Source of the DNA: Phycisphaerae bacterium
GTDB taxonomy: Bacteria; Planctomycetota; Phycisphaerae; UBA1845; UTPLA1
Direction of reading: 5' to 3'
Assembly (NCBI GenBank): GCA_023150615.1
Contig: JAKLKO010000008.1
Location: 1 to 64,000, forward strand
DNA length: 64,000 nt
In this document: positions 47,293 through 56,933 of the stretch, piece after piece
Numbering within the stretch: the first letter of the stretch is position 1
Layout of the letters: every line of letters starts with the position of its first letter
Position numbers and translations under genes: made by a program
Notes under the pieces: model-generated
Database searches by the model: none
Told to the model about the DNA's origin: nothing
Seen by the model: only the letters and a program-made list of their open reading frames with translations

Positions 47293-47990
47293 GCCGGTGC
47301 GGCCCTCCGCGCCTCGAGCGCCAGCCGCCGCAACTCGGCGATGGCCGCGCGTCGGTCGGGCGCGCCGAAGACCGACGTGCCGGCCACGAGCGTGTCCGCG
47401 CCGGCCGACGCGACCCTCGCCACGGTCTTGCGATTGACGCCGCCGTCCACCTCGAGCCGCTGATCCGGCCGCAGGCGTGTGGAGAGCGCCTCGACCTTCG
47501 CGAGCATGTCCGTGAGGAAGGCCTGCCCGCCGAAGCCCGGTTCGACGGTCATGATGTTCACGAGATCGACCTCCGCCAGCACGGCGTCGAGCGACGCGAG
47601 CGGCGTTCCGGGATTGAGGCTGACTCCGACCGCGACGCCGAGCGAGCGCAGCGACTCGATCAACCGCCGGGGCTCCGGCGCGACCTCGGTGTGAAACGTG
47701 ATGCCGTCCGCGCCCGCTTTGCAGAACGCCTCGGCATAGCGCGCCGGCTCGCGGATCATCAAGTGCGTGTCGAAGAACAGATTGCTGACGCCGCGGATCT
47801 TCTCGATCACCGGGATGCCGAAGCTGATGTTCGGCACGTAGTGGCCGTCCATGATGTCGAGGTGCAGCAGGTCGGCGCCGCCGGCCTCGATCTCGGCCAG
47901 CTCGTCGCGGAGTCGCGCGAAATCGGCGGCCAGCAGCGAAGGCGCGATTCGCAGGCGCGGCTGAGAAGGAAAGTCGCTCGTCAAGCCCAT
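47289..47990 (-). CDS. rpe: Ribulose-phosphate 3-epimerase
   Basis: 233 residues from ATG 47990. RPE interconverts ribulose 5-phosphate and xylulose 5-phosphate in the pentose phosphate and Calvin pathways. Motifs: [50 protein letters not shown] and [13 protein letters not shown]. The frame is open to an ATG at 48047 that overlaps the pgk stop (ATGA), so translation may begin there, adding 19 residues. The stop overlaps the start of the phosphatase homologue. Confidence 0.95.
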   Translation of the reverse strand: MGLTSDFPSQPRLRIAPSLLAADFARLRDELAEIEAGGADLLHLDIMDGHYVPNISFGIPVIEKIRGVSNLFFDTHLMIREPARYAEAFCKAGADGITFHTEVAPEPRRLIESLRSLGVAVGVSLNPGTPLASLDAVLAEVDLVNIMTVEPGFGGQAFLTDMLAKVEALSTRLRPDQRLEVDGGVNRKTVARVASAGADTLVAGTSVFGAPDRRAAIAELRRLALEARRAAPA

Positions 47991-48046
47991 CGTCCGATCC
48001 CGGCCTTCGATCGGCCGGTCCGCCGCACGTCCTGCGCCGCGCCGCA

Positions 48047-49291
48047 TCAACCCTCGTCGAGGATGTCGATCGTCGGAAACGACTTGCCCTCGAGAAACTC
48101 CAGGCTCGCGCCGCCGCCGGTCGAGATGTGCGTAATGCGCTCGGCCAGTCCGGCCGCCTCCACTGCCGCGGCCGAATCACCGCCGCCGATGATCGTCGTC
48201 GCGCCGCGCGCGGTGGCCTCGGCCAGCGCTTCGGCGAGGGCCCGCGTTCCGGCGTCGAACGGCGGCGTCTCGAACGCGCCGAGCGGTCCGTTCCAGAGCA
48301 CCGTTTTCGCGCCGAGCACGATCTGGCGGTAGCGCTCGACCGTCTGCGGACCCACGTCGAGACCCATCTGATCGGACGGAATGGCCTCACCGACGACCTG
48401 CGTCGCGACGCGCGGCGCGAGCTCGGCGGCGCAGACGTTGTCGGACGGCAGCACGAGCTTGTCGCCCGCCTTTTCCATGAGCCGCCGCGCCAGATCGAGC
48501 TTGTCGGCCTCGCAGCGGCTCCGGCCGACCTCCTGCCCGCGGGCCTTGAAGAAGCTGTAGGCCATCGCGCCGCCGATCAGGATGCGATCGACTTTCGGCA
48601 GCAGGCTCTCGATCACGCCGATCTTGTCGCTGACCTTGGCGCCGCCGAGAATCGCGATGAACGGCCGCCGCGCCGCAAAGAGCGCGTCGCCGAGGAACTT
48701 CAACTCCTTCTGGAGCAGGAAGCCGCAGACGCGCCGGCCCGCGCCGATCTTCATCGGCACGTCGTACATGCTGACGTGTCGGCGATGGCACGTCCCGAAG
48801 GCGTCGTTGCAATAGAGCGCGCCGAGCGACGCCAGCTTCGATGCGAACGCATCGACCTGCGCCGCCTGCTCGGGCGTCAGGCGCTTGTCCGGGTTCTTCT
48901 TTGCCTGGTCGACCAGCGTCTCCTCGGCGTGGAACCGGAGGTTCTCCAGCAGGACGCACTGCTCGTTGCGGAGCGAGGCCACCACCCGCACCGTGTCCGG
49001 GCCGACGCAATCAGGCGCGAGCGGGATCTCCATCGACAGCAGCTCGCCGAGACGCCGCGCCACAGGCTCCATCGAAAACTCCTCCTCGAAGCCGCGACCG
49101 GACGGCCGGCCGAGATGGCTCATGAGCGTCAGTCGTCCGCCGCGATCGAGCACGCTGCGGATGGACGGCAGCGCCTGGACGATGCGGCGGTCATCGGTGA
49201 TCCGCCCCTCCTCGATCGGCACGTTGAAGTCGACGCGCATCAGCACCGACTTTCCCGTCACGTCAATCTGATCGATCACGCGCTTGGGCAT
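48047..49291 (-). CDS. pgk: Phosphoglycerate kinase
   Basis: 414 residues. PGK transfers phosphate between 1,3-bisphosphoglycerate and ADP. Visible are [49 protein letters not shown]-type ([13 protein letters not shown]), [34 protein letters not shown], and WNGPLGAFE, then GGGDSAAAV and [13 protein letters not shown]. Length is normal. GGGAG precedes ATG 49291. It is the first of the packed trio pgk-rpe-phosphatase homologue. Confidence 0.96.
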   Translation of the reverse strand: MPKRVIDQIDVTGKSVLMRVDFNVPIEEGRITDDRRIVQALPSIRSVLDRGGRLTLMSHLGRPSGRGFEEEFSMEPVARRLGELLSMEIPLAPDCVGPDTVRVVASLRNEQCVLLENLRFHAEETLVDQAKKNPDKRLTPEQAAQVDAFASKLASLGALYCNDAFGTCHRRHVSMYDVPMKIGAGRRVCGFLLQKELKFLGDALFAARRPFIAILGGAKVSDKIGVIESLLPKVDRILIGGAMAYSFFKARGQEVGRSRCEADKLDLARRLMEKAGDKLVLPSDNVCAAELAPRVATQVVGEAIPSDQMGLDVGPQTVERYRQIVLGAKTVLWNGPLGAFETPPFDAGTRALAEALAEATARGATTIIGGGDSAAAVEAAGLAERITHISTGGGASLEFLEGKSFPTIDILDEG

Positions 49292-49343
49292 GGCGAGTTC
49301 TCCCGTCCGGCACCGACGTTCCATCATATCCCGTCGCGACCGA

Positions 49344-49943
49344 CTACGCCCGCGGCGAAGCGGATTCACGAAAACCGTCCTTGTCCGGATCGTCGCTCCG
49401 CAGGTTGTCGCCCTGATACTGCGGATCGTCGTCCCCGAAGTCGCCGTCGGGTCCGGCGGACTCGAAGATCGGTCGGTTCTCGTTCGTTTCCACGTCCGGC
49501 GAGCGCGACGCGCTCGACCGGTAGCGCAGCGGCCGCCCCCACGGATCGAGCAGCGTTCGACGTCCGCGCGTCGACCAGAGCGACTTCGGCACCGCCTCCT
49601 TCAGGTCGCGGCTGGTCCGGTGCAGCCACAACGCGTCGGCGATCGGCGTCGGGTCGGATTCAGCGTCGGGACTGACCGGGTAGCGTTTCTCGCTTTCGTA
49701 GTAGCGTATCAGCGCGCGGTCCAACTCGACCAGCACGCGCCGCGCGAGCGCGATCTTGGCGCGGGTGCGGATCGCGTTGGTCCAGCCCACCAGCAGGAAC
49801 AGGCTGGCGCCGATCAGCACCACGGCGATGACCATCTCGACCAGTGTCATCGCCCGCGCCGAACGCCGCGCGCCGCCCCCGGCGCGGCCCTGAAACATCA
49901 CAGCGGCTCGTTGCCTTCCCACGTCGATCGCCGGATAATCCAT
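49344..49943 (-). CDS. Type II secretion/type IV pilus-like pseudopilin
   Basis: 199 residues. A prepilin-like N-terminus ends in RA before MTLVEMVIAVVLIGASLFLLVGW, a hydrophobic helix with Glu at +5. The globular part resembles the GspG C-terminal region: LLDPWGRPLRYR, then VFESAGPDGDFGDDD-like (IFESAGPDGDFGDDD) and acidic ends. It is separate from the main pseudopilin operon, divergent from the zinc-ribbon membrane gene. ATG 49943 is chosen; 49898 is an alternative. Confidence 0.8.
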   Translation of the reverse strand: MDYPAIDVGRQRAAVMFQGRAGGGARRSARAMTLVEMVIAVVLIGASLFLLVGWTNAIRTRAKIALARRVLVELDRALIRYYESEKRYPVSPDAESDPTPIADALWLHRTSRDLKEAVPKSLWSTRGRRTLLDPWGRPLRYRSSASRSPDVETNENRPIFESAGPDGDFGDDDPQYQGDNLRSDDPDKDGFRESASPRA

Positions 49944-50002
49944 GCGGGAGTTTCGATGGTCAACACGACGCAGACCGGATCGTCGACGGGGGCCTGACGG
50001 AC

Positions 50003-50761
50003 ATGCCCATCGCGGTCTCGTGCAAAGCCTGCGGCGCGTCCTTTCGCGCCAAGGACGACCTGGCGGGCAAGACCGTGCGCTGCCCGAAGTGCAAGGAGCC
50101 GCTGCGAATTCCGTCCGCCGCAGCGCCGGCGAAATCCGCCGCACCGCCGGGCGAGAAACCCATGGCGGCGACCCCGTCGAAATCGAGCACGGCGTCGCCG
50201 CCGAAATCCGCTCCTTCCCCCGCAGCGCCTCCAACCGGTAGCAAACCTCCGCAGAAGCTGAAGCCCGTCATCACCGCCGAGGCCGAGGCCGAGGCCCGCG
50301 CCGAGATGAACAAACTCGTGGCGGCCTACGACCAGTTGTCCGGTCGCGACACGCCCGCGGATGGCAAGAAGGGAAGCGATAAGAAGCGGAAGCTCGGCGA
50401 GGCCGGCACGAAGGTGACGGTGCGGACCAAATTGGCCGATCGTCTCGGCATCCTGAAATCAACCCTCTTCATGAAATACGTGCTGCTGGTCCTCCTCATC
50501 GGCGGCGGCGGATACGCGAGCACGGTCCTGATCCACCGCGTGATGTCGCATTCGGAGGAGGCCACGACGGTGCGCCCGACCACGGACGCCGACATCGATC
50601 GCCTGTACAACGAGGCCGAAGACGCCCTTCAGAAGAAGCGCTTCGACGCGTGCCGCGACCGGCTCGAGGAAATCAAGCGCGGCCAGCCGTATCGCGTGAA
50701 CAACGTTCGCTACAAGATGATCGAAAAGGCCCTACACGACGCCCTGATGGCCCCGAAGTAG
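50003..50761 (+). CDS. Zinc-ribbon membrane protein (MJ0042-type N-terminus)
   Basis: 252 residues. The N-terminus has a CxxC...CxxC ribbon (VSCKACGASFRAKDDLAGKTVRCPKCKEPL, residues 5-34) of the MJ0042 type. A Pro/Ala/Lys-rich linker follows, then a charged stretch, one membrane segment (about 157-178) and a helical C-terminal part (EAEDALQKKRFDACRDRLEEIKRG) outside or in the periplasm. Function unknown. It faces the pseudopilin operon (convergent), with an intervening terminator. Confidence 0.78.
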   Translation: MPIAVSCKACGASFRAKDDLAGKTVRCPKCKEPLRIPSAAAPAKSAAPPGEKPMAATPSKSSTASPPKSAPSPAAPPTGSKPPQKLKPVITAEAEAEARAEMNKLVAAYDQLSGRDTPADGKKGSDKKRKLGEAGTKVTVRTKLADRLGILKSTLFMKYVLLVLLIGGGGYASTVLIHRVMSHSEEATTVRPTTDADIDRLYNEAEDALQKKRFDACRDRLEEIKRGQPYRVNNVRYKMIEKALHDALMAPK

Positions 50762-50812
50762 TCGTATCGCCGGCCACCGCAACGACCGATCTCGTTTCGA
50801 CGTCCGCGCATG

Positions 50813-50840
50813 AAAAGAGCCGGCCCGAGCGGACCGGCTC
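50813..50840 (-). terminator. Terminator of the pseudopilin operon
   Basis: On the minus strand GAGCCGG and CCGGCTC form a seven-base stem with a ten-base loop, followed by TTTT. It lies 40 bases after the last pseudopilin stop. Confidence 0.65.
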
Positions 50841-50879
50841 CTTGAACATGCAAACCCCAGGAACCCCGGCGCGCCGCGC

Positions 50880-51887
50880 TTAGCGTTCCTCGGACAGCAC
50901 CTCGAAGTTCGCCACGTCGTCCAGGTTCCCCCAGATGCCGTCCTTGCCCGGCGAGAGCAGGATGAACCGCTCGCTCTGGACCGGCCGCGGGAACAGGATC
51001 TCCGGCGGATTGGTGGACGGCACGTAGCTCGTCGCGCGGAACGAGCGGATGAACTCGGCGAAGTTGTTGTCGAGCGCCGCGAGGCCGCCCGGGTAGTCGT
51101 AGCCGTTCGTGTTCGCGTCCGCGATGCGATGATCGAAGTTCGCGGGCCGCGTGCCGGCCGTGTCGCTCGTGAAGACGGCGTTGTCGCGACCGTCATAGAC
51201 GCCGTCGCCGATGTTGGCGAGCGGCGCGGCGGTGGTCTGGATGATCGGCATACTCTGCGTCGAGCGCGGGTTCGCGCGGTAGTAGAGGATGGGGAATCCG
51301 AACTTGTCGACGAAGACCGGGCAGCGGACGTCGGAGGCGTCGATCTCGGGCATGGTGAAGGTCAAATCGCCGTTGGCGATCGTGCCGAAGCCGTCCTGCG
51401 GTGGTTTTTCCTGCGTCGAGAATGAGATGCCCTCCGGCGGCACGTACGCGTTCCGCCGTGAGCGCGGGAAGGTCGTCGGCGGTGCGCCCGCCGCGGTCGA
51501 CCAGCGGCTGTCGACGCCGGCGCCGGGGCCGGTGCCCGGCCGCGGGTCATAGCCGAGGAAGTCTCGACCAACCATCGCATCGACGATCAGGTGCGCGCCG
51601 CTGAGGCCGATTACCTCCCAGTTCGTCCGCTCGTCAATCGCGGCCGTTCCCTGATTGTCGAACAGCCACTCGTTCGACTTCGGATACTCGTTCTCGTCGT
51701 TGCGGAACATCTCGCAACCGGCCGAGATCGAGTTGATCTGCGCCTTGATGGCCGCGCGCTGCGCCGTCGCCCGCGCTGCCGACAACGACGGGACGAGGAT
51801 CCCGATCAGCAACGTGATGATGGCAATGACCGTCAACATCTCGACGAGCGTGAACGCCCGCGGCCGCCCGATTGATTCCCTTCGCAT
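50880..51887 (-). CDS. GspG-like pseudopilin
   Basis: 335 residues. The prepilin leader ends RA before FTLVEMLTVIAIITLLIGILVPSLSAAR. The mature part includes RAAIKAQINSISAGCEMF, then a long insert, and later RCPVFVDKFGFPILYYRAN and FILLSPGKDGIWGNLDDV, typical of GspG-related proteins with a Ca-binding end. The length is more than twice that of classical GspG (about 140-150). Last gene of the minus-strand operon, 129 bases after the GspK-like gene. Confidence 0.85.
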   Translation of the reverse strand: MRRESIGRPRAFTLVEMLTVIAIITLLIGILVPSLSAARATAQRAAIKAQINSISAGCEMFRNDENEYPKSNEWLFDNQGTAAIDERTNWEVIGLSGAHLIVDAMVGRDFLGYDPRPGTGPGAGVDSRWSTAAGAPPTTFPRSRRNAYVPPEGISFSTQEKPPQDGFGTIANGDLTFTMPEIDASDVRCPVFVDKFGFPILYYRANPRSTQSMPIIQTTAAPLANIGDGVYDGRDNAVFTSDTAGTRPANFDHRIADANTNGYDYPGGLAALDNNFAEFIRSFRATSYVPSTNPPEILFPRPVQSERFILLSPGKDGIWGNLDDVANFEVLSEER

Positions 51888-52016
51888 CACACATCGACCT
51901 CCCGCAGCCCCGGACGCCGCTGCGCCCGCGAATCGCTGCCGTTTTTCTCGCGATCCATTCATTATACACCGGCCGGCGACCCGCGGCGTCATCCCGCCGC
52001 ATGCCCGGTCCGATCA

Positions 52017-55000
52017 TCAACGCATATCGTCGTAATAGTCCGAATCCCGCCGCGTGACGATCGCCGGGTATACCGGACGTCGCGACGACGCGTCCTCCGT
52101 CACGCACGGACTGCGGTCCAGCGTCACCTGCACGCGGCGGTGATACCGCCCGTTCTCGTCGATGATCGCCACGTACGCCGTGAACACGTCCGAGCGCGTG
52201 GTCAGCAGGTTCGCCCACCGCGCGAGGAAGATGTCCCGCGCGCGGATGTCGCCCTGCACGTTTGCGTGTTGATCCGACAGCCGGTCGAAGTCCGGCGACG
52301 TTCCGTCCACGGCGTGATCGCTCAGCACCGACGTGATGAACCGATCGACCGTGAACCGCGCATCGCCCGACAGCACGCGCGCCAGGCCGCCCGCCGTCTC
52401 GAACGGACTGCCCGAACCGCTCACGCCGCTCAGGTCGGCCGCGGCGCCGGGAAACAGGCTCGTCTCGCGCCGCTTCTCGCGGTACGAGACGATCGCCGCC
52501 GCGAGGTCCCACTGCGCTGCACCGCTGTCCATCTTCATGAACGGAACGCCGCGCAGCACCGCGGCCGGCGCGGTGAAGACGTTGATCAGGCCGGCCTGGC
52601 GGAAGCCGATGTTGAGCATCTCCTCGGCTTCGTCGGTCGTGCCATCGCCGTCATTGTCGATGCCGTCGGCCCGCGCGGCGCTGCACGTCAGCGTGCGGAA
52701 GATCCGCGCCGTCCGCGGCTTGGCCGGATCGGTCAGCAGATCGAGGAAGTCCAGCCGGCCGGCCACGCGGCGCCGGGCGGCGTTCGCTCCCGTTCCGCGC
52801 GGCGCGGCGTTCGACTGATTCTGCATCCACGCGAGCCGCTCCGAGACGGTCGTGATCGAGAGCGTGTTGATGGTCCGGCTGTTCCCGATCGCCAGGACGC
52901 GCGAGAGCTCCGCCCCCGACTCGAACGAACGCGGCACGATCGGGCCGCCGGTCCCCGCGTTACGGATGCTCCAGACCACCGGGTCGAAGTCGCCCGGCGC
53001 AAACGGGCCGTACATCTCGTTGTTCGGCCGGCCGAGCGTGTGGCTGCCCGACGAGTGCTTGAGCACGCTGCGGCAGATCGTGAAGTACCAGCTCAGCGAC
53101 GTTGCATCCGCCAGGTCCGTCAGTTCGCCGCGCTGGAAGATGTTGTAACGCGTGTTCGGGGGCAGGCCGGGATTCGGCCGTGGCGGGGTTTCCCACCCGC
53201 CGGCGCTGTCGTCGAAGTAGGGCTGGGCGTTGGTGACGAAGGCGTCGCACGGCCAGTCCACCGGCGCGCCCGCGACGATCGTGTCGGAGCGCAGGAGGTA
53301 GATCCGCTGCGGCGAGAGCGACGCGTTGGCGAACGCGAGCGCCGTGCCGACGCTCTCCTGCAAGTTGGCCGGAGCCGGTGGAGTCGGTACGGGGTTGAAT
53401 CCCATCGCGCCCCACGCATGCGACGTCACGGTCAGCCGACCCGGCACGCCGGCCACCGCGGGCGGGATGTCGTTCAGCGGGATGATCGTGCCGGCGCTTC
53501 CGACGCGGAGCTTGAAGCCCGACATCACCCGCGGGTAGGGATTGAGCAGCTCCACCGCGTAGCGGCTGCCGCTCGTGTCGTTCGTGTCGGTGCGATGCAA
53601 GTAGGCGTACACCTCGATGATGAACGGCTGCGCCTCGATGCCCGCGATGGGACTCGCGAGCCCGCCGCCTTCGATCACCGTCGGCACGTCGTCGCTGTCG
53701 CGGAAGTCCATCACGTTCGCCGCGAGCTGCGCTTCGAGCTGCAACCGCGGAAACGCGCTGGACGGATCGTTCGGATCGCGGAGGATCTGCAAGCCATCCG
53801 TCGCCGTGCCCGCGTAGCGGAACGCCCACATGAGCCGGCCGAGGTACTCGGCCCGCGCGGCCGGATCGGCCTCGTTGACCTCCTGATTGAGGTCGACCTT
53901 CTCGCCCGGACCCGTGACGCCGCTAGACGGCGGCGCAACGACGACCGCCTGGCCCGCGTACGACAGGTTCGCCGGAGCGCCGGGCGGATTGAAAGATTGC
54001 GGCACGCGATCGCACGACAGGCTGATCGTCGTCAGCATCGGCCGCCGGACGGCCCACGGACTCCGCAGCGTGTCCTGATCGAGCAGTGAGAGCCAGCCGC
54101 GCGGACCATCGGGCTGCACGTCGGCGCGTTCGTCGAGCTGTGGCGGTGGCTTCGTCGAGAACCGCGCCCAGCGCGGAGAGCCGTTGTACTCCGTCAGCGC
54201 GTTGTTCATTTCCGGCGACCACAGCAACGACCAGCGCAACGCGCGGTCGATCGTGCCGTAGTTCAACGGGTCGTTCTCCCGATCGAAGTTCCGCAGGATC
54301 GGCGGCACGAGGCAGAAGCGATGCCGAAGCGACATCTCGTCCGCCGTCGAGAACAGGTTGTAGAACGGCGGGCCGCCGTACTTGCCCGAGACCAGCAGTC
54401 GCCGCACGATGTTGCGATCGAACGTCACGGGGTCGGGCCCGCTGCGATAGTCCATCAGGCCCGCGACGCGATACTCCGGCGTGTCGTAGTCGCGAGTCAT
54501 GCACACCGCGTCGAGCAGCACCTCGCCGGCCCGCCGCCCGCGCCGCTGCATGTCCGACGTCGTCTCGTCGAACGTCAGTTGCGCCCCGGCCGCGCCGGGC
54601 TTCCAGAAGCTCGACGCCGTATTGACGTTCAGCATCGAGGCGTGATCGATGATCCGCACCGCGGCGTAGAGATACCGCGGTTCGTTCGGTTCGCGATTCG
54701 GATTGGGCATCGCGATACTTAGCGGCGAATCCGGAATTCCGTCGCCGTCGGCGTCGTACAGGTCGACCTCGCCATCGAGATTCGCATCGAAGTACGGAAA
54801 CCTCGCGGCCGGATTCGCAGGTTTCCACGCCACGAGTTGCGCCGCGATCAGGGCCGTACCCGCGTCGGAACTCCCGACGTACAGCCCGGGTTCGTTCCAC
54901 ACGCTTCGACCCTGCGCGACCGTCGTGCCGACGGGCAGTCCGATCGGCGTCGGATCGCCGGCAAGACCTTCGAAATGCGACGTGAGCACCGCCACGTCCC

Positions 55001-55556
55001 TCAACTGTGCATCGACGTAGCCGGTCGTGCGCCGCGGACTGGCGTACAACGGTTGAACGTTGCCGGGCGGGACCTTTGCAAACAGGTCGCTGCCGACATA
55101 ACTGACGTGGTCCCATCGCAGATAGTCGTCGTCCTGAGCGCCGGGCGTACCCCCCTCATCCCGGTAGGGCAACGTTGACGCCAGCCAGCGATCGAACGCC
55201 CCCGGTGCGTCGAACGGCTCGTTCCGCTCGCGCGCATCGGTCGGCGCGGAACCTGAGTCATCGCTCAGGTACAACGGCGTCGCGTCGCTGCTCCACAGGT
55301 CCGCACGAAGCCGCTCGCGGATGCCCTGCACGATCCGGTCGGTTACCGACAACTGCATGACCGCAGCCTGGGTCAACTCCATCCGCTCGCGCTCGCCGCG
55401 GACCGTCGCCAGCAGCCCCACGCCGATCAACGCCAGCAGCGTCAGAACCCCCAACGTGAAGATCAGGATCGTCGCGCGACGCGGACGCCGCCGGCCGCCA
55501 TCGGCCGACCCTCGCCCGGTCAAGATTCGCGGCCCCTGCGTCATTCGCGCACCCAT
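52017..55556 (-). CDS. Oversized GspK/PilX-like minor pseudopilin
   Basis: 1179 residues, about three times the length of ordinary GspK (about 330). A basic leader is followed by a hydrophobic helix (about 28-50, ILIFTLGVLTLLALIGVGLLATV). The rest carries the GspK pattern of helical domain with Ca-binding loops: DANLDGEVDLYDADGDGIPD (about 258-277) and IDNDGDGTTDEAEE (about 968-981), and GLINVFTAPAAVLRGVPFM near the C-terminus, like the NVNTAP block of GspK. It would cap the pseudopilus. Its place directly after the GspH-, I- and J-like genes supports the assignment. Confidence 0.85.
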   Translation of the reverse strand: MGARMTQGPRILTGRGSADGGRRRPRRATILIFTLGVLTLLALIGVGLLATVRGERERMELTQAAVMQLSVTDRIVQGIRERLRADLWSSDATPLYLSDDSGSAPTDARERNEPFDAPGAFDRWLASTLPYRDEGGTPGAQDDDYLRWDHVSYVGSDLFAKVPPGNVQPLYASPRRTTGYVDAQLRDVAVLTSHFEGLAGDPTPIGLPVGTTVAQGRSVWNEPGLYVGSSDAGTALIAAQLVAWKPANPAARFPYFDANLDGEVDLYDADGDGIPDSPLSIAMPNPNREPNEPRYLYAAVRIIDHASMLNVNTASSFWKPGAAGAQLTFDETTSDMQRRGRRAGEVLLDAVCMTRDYDTPEYRVAGLMDYRSGPDPVTFDRNIVRRLLVSGKYGGPPFYNLFSTADEMSLRHRFCLVPPILRNFDRENDPLNYGTIDRALRWSLLWSPEMNNALTEYNGSPRWARFSTKPPPQLDERADVQPDGPRGWLSLLDQDTLRSPWAVRRPMLTTISLSCDRVPQSFNPPGAPANLSYAGQAVVVAPPSSGVTGPGEKVDLNQEVNEADPAARAEYLGRLMWAFRYAGTATDGLQILRDPNDPSSAFPRLQLEAQLAANVMDFRDSDDVPTVIEGGGLASPIAGIEAQPFIIEVYAYLHRTDTNDTSGSRYAVELLNPYPRVMSGFKLRVGSAGTIIPLNDIPPAVAGVPGRLTVTSHAWGAMGFNPVPTPPAPANLQESVGTALAFANASLSPQRIYLLRSDTIVAGAPVDWPCDAFVTNAQPYFDDSAGGWETPPRPNPGLPPNTRYNIFQRGELTDLADATSLSWYFTICRSVLKHSSGSHTLGRPNNEMYGPFAPGDFDPVVWSIRNAGTGGPIVPRSFESGAELSRVLAIGNSRTINTLSITTVSERLAWMQNQSNAAPRGTGANAARRRVAGRLDFLDLLTDPAKPRTARIFRTLTCSAARADGIDNDGDGTTDEAEEMLNIGFRQAGLINVFTAPAAVLRGVPFMKMDSGAAQWDLAAAIVSYREKRRETSLFPGAAADLSGVSGSGSPFETAGGLARVLSGDARFTVDRFITSVLSDHAVDGTSPDFDRLSDQHANVQGDIRARDIFLARWANLLTTRSDVFTAYVAIIDENGRYHRRVQVTLDRSPCVTEDASSRRPVYPAIVTRRDSDYYDDMR

Positions 55557-55623
55557 CCCGATCTCATTCTTCGCCCGACCCAGGTGTCGGACAGTCCCGA
55601 AATCCCGGCCGAAATCGCCCAGG

Positions 55624-56925
55624 TTACGGCCCCAGGCTCACCACGAACGAAAACTCCAGCCCGTAGCGCTTCAGCGTCGCATCCGGCGCGCCATCGCCCG
55701 GAACGGTCGTATCGACGTTCTCGACGTTCGCAATCCGATCCTGCGAGTCGTAAACCCGGTAGGTCAATCGCAGGGCCGTCGGACGACTCGCCCAGGTCGC
55801 CGGCAGCCAGGCCGCGCGGTACGCCTGCGTCGCGGGGTCGAACGTCTCGACGCCTGCCGGCAGCGCCGGCTCGCCGAACGCGAGCCGCCACAAGTCCTGC
55901 GTCGTCACGTCGCCGCGATTGCCGGCCGCGCCGGGCGGATCGAGGTAGCCCGGCTGGCCGCTCGTATCGCGCGGCGCGCCGAACCACTGGGTGTTCGCAT
56001 CGTCCGGTTCGCCGTCGGCCGGGCTGATGTCGTTCGGATCGACCAGCGCGCCGTCGGTCCACTCGATCCGCAGGTCGGCGATCCGCGCCTGGAGATTGAA
56101 CCCCGCCCGGCCGTAGTAGAAGTAGTTGTCCGTCGCCGAAGTCGGCGGGATCGCGTCCACCTCGCTCGGGCAGAGGTTCAGCTCCCACAGGCCCGGCACG
56201 TTCGGCCAGTCGGCGACGACACGGACGAGCAGTTCGTCGGCCGTCTCCGTCACCGCGTCGATCCCGCACGCGTAGAGGCCCTGCGCCGGCGTGACGCCGA
56301 GTTGCAGCGTCGGATACGTCAGCGGCGGCACTTCGCCCGTGAAGCTCGTGAACGCCGGGCTGTCCAGCAGAACGACGCGCTCGGCCATGATCCAGTCCTT
56401 CGCCGGCAGCAGCGCATCGACCGCGCCGACGCCCGGCTGCGGCGCGACGATCCGCCCTTCCGGCTGGAGCTGCGAGTTGGGATTCCCCGGACCGATGAAG
56501 ACCAGCGCCTGATGCGTCGAGGCTGGCGTCGCGGCCGCCGCTGCCACGGTCGGCCGATTGCGATCCGTCACCGAGACGAACTCCCCCGCCGCGCCCTCGA
56601 CGATGAACACCAGCCGATCGTGCCGCAGCGGCAGCACGGCCGGATTGCCGCTTACGTCCGGTCGGTTCGTCAGCGGCTGGGGCGAATCGATGATGAGCAG
56701 CGAGTTCGGCCGAAGGTTCGAGAGCGCGTGACGCACCGCCTGCTCGAACGCCGCGCCGGCCTCGATGATCTCCGCATGCGCGGCCGTGCGGCCTGACGCC
56801 GTCGACGAGAGCGAGAAGACCTCGGAGACCATGAGCATGACGGCCAGCAGCAGTGCGGTGGCGACGAGCGCTTCCAGCAGCGTGAAGCCGCGTCGAAGGG
56901 CCGGGTTGTTCGCACGTCGCGTCAT
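55624..56925 (-). CDS. GspJ-like pseudopilin
   Basis: 433 residues. The leader ends RG before FTLLEALVATALLLAVMLMVSEVF. The rest is beta-rich, with blocks such as RHDRLVFIVEGAAGEFVSV and RYGLEFSFVVSLG near the end. It is longer than classical GspJ (about 200). Start at ATG 56925, eight bases after the previous stop; a start at 56949 would overlap. Confidence 0.8.
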   Translation of the reverse strand: MTRRANNPALRRGFTLLEALVATALLLAVMLMVSEVFSLSSTASGRTAAHAEIIEAGAAFEQAVRHALSNLRPNSLLIIDSPQPLTNRPDVSGNPAVLPLRHDRLVFIVEGAAGEFVSVTDRNRPTVAAAAATPASTHQALVFIGPGNPNSQLQPEGRIVAPQPGVGAVDALLPAKDWIMAERVVLLDSPAFTSFTGEVPPLTYPTLQLGVTPAQGLYACGIDAVTETADELLVRVVADWPNVPGLWELNLCPSEVDAIPPTSATDNYFYYGRAGFNLQARIADLRIEWTDGALVDPNDISPADGEPDDANTQWFGAPRDTSGQPGYLDPPGAAGNRGDVTTQDLWRLAFGEPALPAGVETFDPATQAYRAAWLPATWASRPTALRLTYRVYDSQDRIANVENVDTTVPGDGAPDATLKRYGLEFSFVVSLGP

Positions 56926-56933
56926 GGCGCTCG

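Noticed and set aside
46663-48390. 575-residue extension of the phosphatase homologue
   Set aside because: The upstream part is the wrong frame of rpe and pgk. The GTG at 47292 overlaps the rpe stop as in coupled genes.
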